Shown: positions 6,432 through 13,633 of the stretch, in pieces
How positions within the stretch are numbered: position 1 is the first letter of the stretch
Layout of the letters: the number at the start of each line of letters is the position of its first letter
Origin: Treponema sp.
Lineage (GTDB): Bacteria; Spirochaetota; Spirochaetia; Treponematales; Treponemataceae
Length of the DNA: 15,079 bases
Reading direction: 5' to 3'
Assembly: GCA_017622055.1 (NCBI GenBank)
Contig: JAGARY010000449.1
Location: forward strand, 1-15,079
Made by a program: the position numbers and the translations under genes
Notes under the pieces: model-generated
The model's input: the letters and a program-made list of their open reading frames with translations, nothing else
The model's database searches: none
What the model was told of the DNA's origin: nothing

Positions 6432-7103
6432 ATGGAAAATAAAAATAAACCTGATATTAGAGAAAGGACCATAGAAAATGGTCTTTTGTATCCTACAAAT
6501 GTGGAATTGTTGATGCTTATATTAGGAAGTGGAAATAAGGATATGTCTGTAGAAGTGATGGCTCAAAAGATTAATGATGTTTTAACAGATTCAAATTTGG
6601 AAGACGTTGTTGAAAATCTTTTGAAAGTAAAAGGCGTTGGGCAAGGAAAAGCCTTGGCTGTTGCTGCTGCATTGGAACTGGGGCGAAGACATTGTTCTCA
6701 TTTAAAAGCTCATATTCAATCACCAGAGGATATTTTGCCTTATGTGCAAAATTATGCTATGTGTGGAAAAGAGCATTTTGTAATGATTACCCTAAATGGT
6801 GGCCACGAGATTATCAAGATTCATTTGATTTCTGTTGGAACTGTAAATAAAACTATTATTCATCCAAGAGAAGTTTTTAGGGAAGCGATAAAAGAAAATG
6901 CATCATCAATTGTGATTTGTCATAATCATCCTTCTGGAAATTGTGCTCCTTCTGATGAAGATATTGAAACTACAAAGTACTTGATTGAAGCGTCGAACTT
7001 AATTGGAATTCCAATCTTAGATCATATTATTTTTGATTGTGATTCTTATTATAGTTTTTTGGAACATGAGTTTTTGTTTGGGGGTAGGATTGAAAGTGCG
7101 TAA
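6432..7103 (+). CDS. radC: RadC family JAB/MPN domain protein
   Basis: This is a 223-aa protein of the RadC (UPF0758) family. The N-terminal part has a helix-hairpin-helix-like segment, LLKVKGVGQGKALAVAAALELGRR, at about 63-86. The C-terminal JAB/MPN domain carries the metal-site signature HNHPSGNCAPSDED with H164, H166, S168 and D177. It continues with the typical ILDHIIFD near 195-202. The fold is that of zinc-dependent JAMM peptidases. The true cellular role of RadC is not settled, and the old link to DNA repair has been questioned. Length and motif order are normal for the family. No Shine-Dalgarno sequence is seen before the ATG. The start is only 32 bp from the divergent lipoprotein gene, so translation may begin on a leaderless message. 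Confidence 0.92.
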   Translation: MENKNKPDIRERTIENGLLYPTNVELLMLILGSGNKDMSVEVMAQKINDVLTDSNLEDVVENLLKVKGVGQGKALAVAAALELGRRHCSHLKAHIQSPEDILPYVQNYAMCGKEHFVMITLNGGHEIIKIHLISVGTVNKTIIHPREVFREAIKENASSIVICHNHPSGNCAPSDEDIETTKYLIEASNLIGIPILDHIIFDCDSYYSFLEHEFLFGGRIESA

Positions 7104-7113
7104 AACACCGGTC

Positions 7114-7152
7114 GTCAACACGTTGACATAAAATCTATTCTTATTTTATACT
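7114..7152 (+). promoter_or_regulatory. Promoter with palindromic candidate operator for the cyclase operon
   Basis: A consensus -35 TTGACA (7123-7128) is separated by 18 bp from TATACT (7147-7152, 5 of 6 matches). The perfect palindrome GTCAAC-AC-GTTGAC (7114-7127) covers five bases of the -35. A dimeric repressor bound there would block RNA polymerase. Transcription would start near 7159, giving a leader of about 34 nt. The palindrome does not resemble a TGTGA-N6-TCACA CRP site. Confidence 0.65.
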
Positions 7153-7169
7153 GTTATATTAGGTAAAAA

Positions 7170-7181
7170 CTACTATAGTAG
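7170..7181. promoter_or_regulatory. 12-bp perfect palindrome in the cyclase leader
   Basis: CTACTATAGTAG lies between the predicted transcription start and the ribosome binding site GAGAG (7181-7185). It could be a second operator half or chance in AT-rich DNA. In RNA it would leave no proper loop, so a hairpin is unlikely. Confidence 0.3.
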
Positions 7182-7192
7182 AGAGTTGATTT

Positions 7193-9347
7193 ATGAAAAA
7201 AGAAGTAGCTACAATTGGAGATGTAAAATTTCCAATTGGTGTGAAATTAGCAATTATTATTGGATTTATTGTTTTAGTTTCTCTTGGTGCAGTAACTATT
7301 TTAAATAGTCATTTTGTTGGTCAAGACGTAAAAATCACAGCGGAAAATCAAAATCTTTCAATCAACACAAGTAATGCTAGCATAGTGGAAGATAAATTTT
7401 CAACTGTGCGTTCTAACGTTTTTCAATTATTAGACTTGTTAAGTGTTGCTACTGGTGGTAGAACATCGGCTTTTGCAAAACAAGCAGAAGTTTTTTTTCT
7501 TTGAACGAAATCAAGATATTTCAAGTATTCATATTCTTTCTGCAGATAGCAATTTGGTTCAAAATAATTCAGATGTAAAAATTATCAATAATAGATTTTT
7601 TATTTCTAACGAGTTAGATACAAGTTGTGTAGATTCTTTTATTTCTTCTATCAATACGGAAATTTCTCGTTCCTGTGTTGGAGAAATTATTGCTATAAAC
7701 GCTTCCCCGTATTTTGGAATTCCTATGATTTCTATGCTTTTTCCTTATAAAGAAAGTGGTAGAGACCAAACTTGTATAATTACTTTTTCTATTGAATCTA
7801 TTTCTGAAATTCTTGGCACTAATTCAATCAATACAACATTTATAATTAACGATTCTGACGATTTACTTTATCATCCTGAAACATCTAGAATCTTAAACGG
7901 TGAAAATATTAAAAATGACGAATTAATTCAAGCAATGCGATTAAATAATCAAAATAATGATGATAGTCGTCAGATTCCTTATGATGTGATTGATGAAAAA
8001 GGAAAATCAAAATCATATTACGGTGCTTATGAAAAGCTTTCTTTTGGTGATATTGTAATTTTAACTACAGTTCCTTTTGACACAATTTTGGAAGGTGTTA
8101 GAACAACTAGAAGAAACAATATTTATTTAACAGCAGCAGTTTTCTTTCTTTCAATTATGTTTATTTTGATTTTTTCTAGATACGGAATTTCATTGCATTT
8201 AAGAAAATTAACTGGAATTGCAGATGAAATTCAAAAAGGAAACTTTGATACTCCGTTGTTTGATGAATTGAACGTTAACAGAAAAGACGAAATTGGTGTT
8301 TTAAATCAAAGTTCTAAAGATGAAAGAGATTTTCTTCAGACTTTTGCAAAATTTACAAATAAAGGTGTTGCAAAAGCAATTGCTCGTAAAGAAATTGATT
8401 TTGAACCTCACTTAAAAGATGTAACAATTTTCTTTAGCGATATTCGTGGGTTTACTGCAATTAGTGATGGATTTAAAAATCGATTTGAAAACGATTCTCC
8501 AAAAGAAATTATTGGATTTTTGAATGATTACATGAGTCGCATGGTAAATTGTATTACTTTAAGTGGCGGAAATGTAGATAAATTTGAAGGCGATGCAATT
8601 ATGGCAGTGTGGGGATTGTTGCGAGATGATAATCTTGATTTTGAAAAAATGCCAGATTCTGATGCACGTAAAAATGAATTGGAACAAAAACATCAAAGCC
8701 ATGTGGAAAAAGATGCTTTAAACGCAATCACTGGAACAATTGCAATGCGTTACGCTTTGATGAAATATAACAAAGACGCAGAAATTTTTACCCAAGCTCA
8801 TAAAAATGAAGAACGACCACAATATAAACCTCATATTCAAATTGGATGTGGGTTAAACACAGGGCGTGCAACTTGTGGAATTATGGGGTCTGATGACAAA
8901 ATGGAATATACTGCCATTGGAGACGCTGTAAACTTTGCTTCCAGAACTGAAAGTTCAAACAAACTTTGTGGAACAGATATTTTGATTACAGAAGATACAT
9001 ACAATCTTTTAAAACAAAAATATATTCGCTGTAAAGAAAACAATTTTACAATTGCAGAGGAAAATTTAGCTAACGAAATTATTGTAGAAATGATTCCTGT
9101 GGAATTTGAAGTAAAAGGAAAAGGCATTCAGCATTTTTACGGTGTTGTAAATATGCCAAACTTTAACATTGAACAATTCTTCAAACAAGGAGACCCTTCT
9201 TTTGAAGCAGACAGCGATTGTATAAAAGCAGTTGGTCCAACTGGTCCAAAAACATTAAACGAAGTTCGCGTAATGCTTGGAATTCCAATTCCTGATTTTG
9301 AAAAGGTAGATTTAAATGCAGAAGAAAATAAAATCCAAGCAAAATGA
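7193..9347 (+). CDS. Membrane adenylate cyclase with HAMP domain, interrupted by a +1 frameshift
   Basis: A class III nucleotide cyclase, probably making cAMP from ATP. The first frame runs 7193-7504 (103 aa) and hits TGA. The rest continues one frame over to 9347. Removing one T from the T8 run at 7491-7498 joins them as ...AEVFFFERNQD... into about 717 aa. Joined numbering gives TM1 at about 18-40, an extracytoplasmic sensor region of about 260 residues, TM2 at about 309-330, HAMP at about 331-385 (LRKLTGIADEIQKGNFD), and the cyclase domain from about 405. Metal-binding Asp416 (FFSDIRGFT) and Asp467 (KFEGDAIMAVWG) are present. Lys463 and Thr573 suit ATP, and Asn580 and Arg584 (NFASR) complete the site. 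The start has GAGAG 7 nt upstream. The 3' end overlaps the FecR gene by 32 bp. The break may be phase variation, transcriptional slippage, sequencing error or true loss. Confidence 0.88.
7491..7498 (+). repeat. T8 homopolymer at the cyclase frameshift
   Basis: Eight consecutive T follow GCAGAAG and precede CTTTGAACG. With seven T the codons read GAA GTT TTT TTC TTT GAA CGA and stay open. With eight they read CTT TGA and stop at 7502-7504. The tract is therefore the exact site that decides whether full-length cyclase is made. Confidence 0.85.
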
Positions 9348-12300
9348 TAGTTTATTTAAATATTTTGTAATTACAATTTTCATTTGTTTGATTGGAGCAT
9401 TCATTAGTTCGGCATTATTTTACAAAGGATTTTTTAGGGCACTTACAAAATTAAACGAAGAACCAATTGCAACTATTACTTTTAAATATAAAACTGCTCA
9501 ACGAAAATTTTTGGAACGTGTTGTTTGGGATAGATTAAGACAGAATTCTCCTGTTTATAACGGCGACACTATTCACACAGAAAATCTTGCAGAAGCTACT
9601 GTTTATTTTATTGACGGCAACGTAATGAATCTTTCTGAAAATACAATGGCACAAGTGTTTTTGTCTGAAGACAAGCTTCTTACTGCGGAATTAACAGATG
9701 GATACGCTACTGTAGACGCAGGAGAAGCGGGAGCTGGTGTTGTTTTGGTTGCCGACGGAATGGAAATTGCTTTGGAAGCAGGTTCTTCTGTGGGTGCTGG
9801 AATTGAGTCAAAAAGCAAATCATCTGGAGTTGTTGGTGAATCGTCTTTGGAAAAAGAAGAAGTGCAAAAAGAAACAGAAGAAAAACGTGGACTTTCTGTT
9901 CAAGTGTTAAAGGGAAATGCTGTTGTTCAAAGTGAAGATGGAACAAAAGTTGACGTTGTGGAAGGTCAGGGAATTGCTTTTGATAAACAAGGGCAATCGT
10001 TGCCAGTTTTGGTTGTAACGAATCCTTTGCCAAATTCAAAAGTTTTATCTACAACCGAAGAAAAAGTTTTGGTGCCTTTTAAATGGAATTTTGGAGAAAC
10101 AAAAATATCAGAAAATCAAAAAGTTTATTTAACAGTTGCAATTGATAAAGATTTTGAAAATGTTGTGGCTTTGGAAGATATTACTAATCAAAATGAAAAA
10201 CAAATTCAACTTGATGCAGAAAAATATTTTTGGAAAGTTTCTGTTGTGGAAGATGCAACAAAGGAAAAAGTTCTTACTTCTCAAAGCGGAAAACTTCAGA
10301 TTATAAAATCTTTAAAACCAAATCAAATTGTTCCAGCAGAAAATGCTTCTTTTAGTTATAGAAGCAGAATTCCTTCTATTAGATTTATGTGGGGCGAAGC
10401 AAATCAAGCCACATCTTATAAAGTAGAAATTGCAACAAATCCTTCTATGGAAAACCCAATTGTAGAGCAACGCACAAATCTTACATCATTAATTATTTCA
10501 ACTTTGGAATTTGGAAATTATTATTGGCGAGTAACTCCCTATTACACAATTAACAATCTTGGTTTTGCAAATCCTTCTGAAGTAAAAAGTTTTTCTGTAG
10601 AAAGAAAATCTGTGTTAAAAAAGCCATCATTGTATGTTCCTTTGGATAACGGAATTGTAAACACAGACGAAGAAATTGGTTCAATTGCTTTTTCATGGCA
10701 GCGAGAAAGTGAAGCGGAATCTTACATTGTCAAAATTGCAAATAATAGTGAATTAAAAAATCCATTTATTATAGAAACTACAAAAGATAACTTTTTTACA
10801 TTTGATACAAAAAATGTAGAAAAAAAATTAAAAGATGGAAAATGGTTTTGGTCTGTTACTGTTCAAGATTTTGAAGGAACTTTGTCTGAAGCAGCTGATA
10901 TTAGAACTTTTTTTGCAATGAAAGGAAAACCAGAGCAACATCTTATTGAACCGTTTGATGGATTTAAAGTTGCAGATAGTTTTGTTTTTGATACAAAATT
11001 TACTTGGAAAAAGAATTTCCCAGAAAGCTTTGAAAGTTATTTGCAAATCTCAAAAAATCAAGATTTTAGAAAGATTGAGAAAGAAGAAAAAGTTTTGGGA
11101 AATAGTTTTAGTGGAGCAAACTTAAAAGAAGGTGTTTATTATTGGCGTTTAAAATCTGTAAATACAATAGATGGTTCTGAATTTGTAACTTCGGGGCGAA
11201 AAATTGATGTTGTGGGAAATCTTGCTGCTGCAAATTTAATTGAACCTACAGAAAAGATTATTGCAAGAGAAAATGTTCCTTGTGAATTTAAATGGTCTGA
11301 AGTTTCTGATGCAAGTTATTACAAATTGATGATTTACAAAAAATCAGATAACAAACTTGTGCTTGAAGATGTTATTTACGATACAGAATATAAAACAGAT
11401 TTATTCCATAATTCTATATTTGAAGATAAAACAATGTATAGATGGGAACTTCAAGCCCATGCAAATGCAATTCCAGGAATTTCAAGTCGTAGAACAGGTA
11501 AAATTGTGGAAGGGGAATTTTTGTTTGCAAGATTAAGACCTGTTTCTATTGATTTTCCTCCAAAAAATTATGTTTTAAAAGGTGAAGATGCAATTTTAAA
11601 ACCTATTACTGCAAAATGGAGTTCTGTTGATAAAGTAAAATCTGCTCAGTTTGTTTTGCGAAAAGTTGATGAAGGACGTCCAATTGAAGTTATTAAAATT
11701 CCAACAGATGAACAAATGAAAGGTGAATTCAAAATTGCTCCAAATAAAGTTTTGCTGGATACTCCAGATGGAATAAAAACTGGTCGTTATGAAATTGTTG
11801 TATATGCTCAAACTCTTGATGATATTGATATTTCTAACATAGAAGAAAAGTATTTAGGAAAATTTACAGTTTTACCAATTGAACCCTTGGAGCAATCAAA
11901 AAATCTGCAAGTTTCGCCACAAAGTTTTGATATTGAATATTTGAAAAATCAAAAAAATCCAAAAACTATAACATTTAAGTGGGGAAAAGTTTCAAAGGCA
12001 ACAGAATATCATTTTGAAATTATTGATCAAAAGGGAAAAAGTGTTCTTTCAGAAATAATCAAAGATAAAACTTCGTATTTGTTAGATTTTGTAAAATTAC
12101 CTGATGCCCAAAAACGCATTTTTTCAAATGGAAATTTCACTTGGACTGTAAAAGGTGTTAGACGAATTGATTCTGACAAAGATGGTAAATTAGATAAAAT
12201 TTTCCAAGAAGGAGCGGAATCAGAATCTTCATTTAATACAAATATTCCAACACCAACAAAATCAAAAGCTAAAGGAGCGGTAAATCCTTATGGACTTTAG
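9316..12300 (+). CDS. Membrane-anchored FecR-domain protein with seven Fn3-sized repeats
   Basis: This 994-aa protein has one N-terminal membrane helix (about 16-36). A FecR-type domain follows at about 70-225: NGDTIHTENLAEATVYFIDG, then VLKGNAVVQSEDGTKVDVVEGQ. It is interrupted by a charged Ser/Glu/Lys linker at about 158-191. The remainder is a row of Fn3-like beta-sandwiches. Each ends in an aromatic-W-x-V type strand at W306 (YFWKVSV), W404 (YYWRVTPY), W512 (WFWSVTV), W610 (YYWRLKS), W710 (YRWELQA), Y825 (RYEIVVYA) and W943 (FTWTVKG), about 98-118 residues apart. It should extend into the periplasm as a scaffold or ligand-binding rod. AAAAGG (9301-9306) lies 9 nt before the ATG, inside the cyclase gene. 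The 3' end overlaps the next gene by 11 bp. No FecI-like sigma factor or TonB receptor is adjacent, so an iron-uptake role is not implied. Confidence 0.88.
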   Translation: MQKKIKSKQNDSLFKYFVITIFICLIGAFISSALFYKGFFRALTKLNEEPIATITFKYKTAQRKFLERVVWDRLRQNSPVYNGDTIHTENLAEATVYFIDGNVMNLSENTMAQVFLSEDKLLTAELTDGYATVDAGEAGAGVVLVADGMEIALEAGSSVGAGIESKSKSSGVVGESSLEKEEVQKETEEKRGLSVQVLKGNAVVQSEDGTKVDVVEGQGIAFDKQGQSLPVLVVTNPLPNSKVLSTTEEKVLVPFKWNFGETKISENQKVYLTVAIDKDFENVVALEDITNQNEKQIQLDAEKYFWKVSVVEDATKEKVLTSQSGKLQIIKSLKPNQIVPAENASFSYRSRIPSIRFMWGEANQATSYKVEIATNPSMENPIVEQRTNLTSLIISTLEFGNYYWRVTPYYTINNLGFANPSEVKSFSVERKSVLKKPSLYVPLDNGIVNTDEEIGSIAFSWQRESEAESYIVKIANNSELKNPFIIETTKDNFFTFDTKNVEKKLKDGKWFWSVTVQDFEGTLSEAADIRTFFAMKGKPEQHLIEPFDGFKVADSFVFDTKFTWKKNFPESFESYLQISKNQDFRKIEKEEKVLGNSFSGANLKEGVYYWRLKSVNTIDGSEFVTSGRKIDVVGNLAAANLIEPTEKIIARENVPCEFKWSEVSDASYYKLMIYKKSDNKLVLEDVIYDTEYKTDLFHNSIFEDKTMYRWELQAHANAIPGISSRRTGKIVEGEFLFARLRPVSIDFPPKNYVLKGEDAILKPITAKWSSVDKVKSAQFVLRKVDEGRPIEVIKIPTDEQMKGEFKIAPNKVLLDTPDGIKTGRYEIVVYAQTLDDIDISNIEEKYLGKFTVLPIEPLEQSKNLQVSPQSFDIEYLKNQKNPKTITFKWGKVSKATEYHFEIIDQKGKSVLSEIIKDKTSYLLDFVKLPDAQKRIFSNGNFTWTVKGVRRIDSDKDGKLDKIFQEGAESESSFNTNIPTPTKSKAKGAVNPYGL

Positions 12301-13615
12301 AAAATGCCTTTTAGTTTTTAGTATTTTGTTTTTCTCAATGCCAATTTGCTTTGCACAGAATCAGGAAGATTTTGTAGAAAAAAATTATGTTGCAGAAACA
12401 GTTGACCTTGAATCCGAAAATGAAGAAATTGAAGATGTTGAAGAAACTACTGTTGAAGACAAATGGCAACAACTTGAATGGGAAGAAGAAAATCCTGAGT
12501 TTGTGCAATATTATGAAGTAATAATTCAAAAATATGATGAAGAATTTGTTGCTTATTCAGAAATCAACAGATTAAAAACAGAAGATAATTCTTCACATAT
12601 ACGAATTCAGCCACTTTTACCACCAGGATATTATCGTTTTAAAGTAATTACTTATGATTTAATTGGGCTTCCAAGTGTTGAATCTGAATGGAAAACTTTT
12701 TCAATTTACAAAGCTTTTAAACCTCAAGTTAATGATATTTCTTCAAAAGTAAACGGTTCTTCAACTCTTTATCTTGAAGAAGTGAATGATGGAATTTTTT
12801 CTGTAAGTGGGCGAAATCTGTTTGAAACTTCAAAAAATGAAAAAGATATTCAATTTACAAAATACTTTGTAGTGAATCAAAATGATAAAAAACAAAATAT
12901 TTTAGTTCCAGAGATTTTAAACGTAGAAAATAATAACAGGAAAATTGAATTTCAATTAAATATGAAAGATTTAGATGTTGGTGTTTATGATTTTGTTGCA
13001 GAAGATGCCAGTGGTTTAAAAAGTGAATCTAATAATAACAGCATTTTTACAGTTAAATTTAAGAAAAAAGTTGATTTTGATTTAAGTGCTGGTTATGTTT
13101 TACCAGTTATTCTTTTTGATGACACAATTAATCACTATATGGGTTCAAATATTTGGCCACTAAGTGGAACTGTAAAAATGTCTTTTATGCCTTTTAAGCG
13201 TAGTTTTGGATATTTTGGTGTTGGTTTGGCAGGAACTTATTCAAGACTTTTTGCAGAATTCCCTCAATACAAAATTGACGGAAATTTGATTACGGCACAC
13301 TTAAATTTTGTATATCAACTTCCAATTAGATTTAGAATAAAAAATTCTGAACAAAGACGGCACGCTTTTAGTTTGGAATTGCACGGTGGAATTGGAGCAA
13401 CATTTTTTAATGATGTGCAATTTCATTTTTCACACAACATAGATTCAGAAAAATTAAACAGTATAAATTTAAGTTTTGATGTTGGTGGGGCAGTTCAAGT
13501 TTACATAACAAGTAGACTTTACGCGGAAATTGGTGTTGATTTTGTTATGGCTTTTATGTCTGATATGCAATTTGGTGTTTTGCATCCGTCGGTATGTATT
13601 GGTTGGCAATTCTAA
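12290..13615 (+). CDS. Secreted protein with Fn3/Ig-like region and C-terminal outer-membrane beta-barrel
   Basis: This 441-aa protein has a clear signal peptide (MDFRKCLLVFSILFFSMPICFA), cleaved after about residue 22 at CFA-Q. A Glu-rich stretch follows at about 25-60. A short Fn3-like unit at about 60-145 contains LPPGYYRFKVITYDLIG, and an Ig/IPT-like segment covers about 145-255. From about 262 onward come alternating amphipathic strands (VDFDLSAGYVLPV, YFGVGLAGTYSRL, FSLELHGGIGATFF, LYAEIGVDFVMAFM). The C-terminus is IGWQF, and a final Phe is typical of outer-membrane barrels. A pore or anchor in the outer membrane is likely. AAAGGAG (12271-12277) lies 12 nt before the ATG within the FecR gene. 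From memory, a fibronectin-binding protein gene follows a cyclase/FecR pair in T. pallidum (TP0485-TP0483). That is unverified. Confidence 0.82.
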   Translation: MDFRKCLLVFSILFFSMPICFAQNQEDFVEKNYVAETVDLESENEEIEDVEETTVEDKWQQLEWEEENPEFVQYYEVIIQKYDEEFVAYSEINRLKTEDNSSHIRIQPLLPPGYYRFKVITYDLIGLPSVESEWKTFSIYKAFKPQVNDISSKVNGSSTLYLEEVNDGIFSVSGRNLFETSKNEKDIQFTKYFVVNQNDKKQNILVPEILNVENNNRKIEFQLNMKDLDVGVYDFVAEDASGLKSESNNNSIFTVKFKKKVDFDLSAGYVLPVILFDDTINHYMGSNIWPLSGTVKMSFMPFKRSFGYFGVGLAGTYSRLFAEFPQYKIDGNLITAHLNFVYQLPIRFRIKNSEQRRHAFSLELHGGIGATFFNDVQFHFSHNIDSEKLNSINLSFDVGGAVQVYITSRLYAEIGVDFVMAFMSDMQFGVLHPSVCIGWQF

Positions 13616-13633
13616 AGGAAGGAGGTGTAGAAA

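Noticed and set aside
7114..7127. CRP/cAMP receptor binding site before the cyclase
   Set aside because: The palindrome GTCAAC-AC-GTTGAC lacks the TGTGA-N6-TCACA pattern.
7193..7504. The 103-aa frame as an independent small membrane protein gene
   Set aside because: It ends exactly at a homopolymer, and the neighbouring frame continues the same sensor region, so it is the N-terminal piece of the cyclase.
9316..12300. Iron-uptake FecR regulator
   Set aside because: There is no adjacent FecI or TonB receptor, and the long Fn3-like rod is unlike classical FecR.
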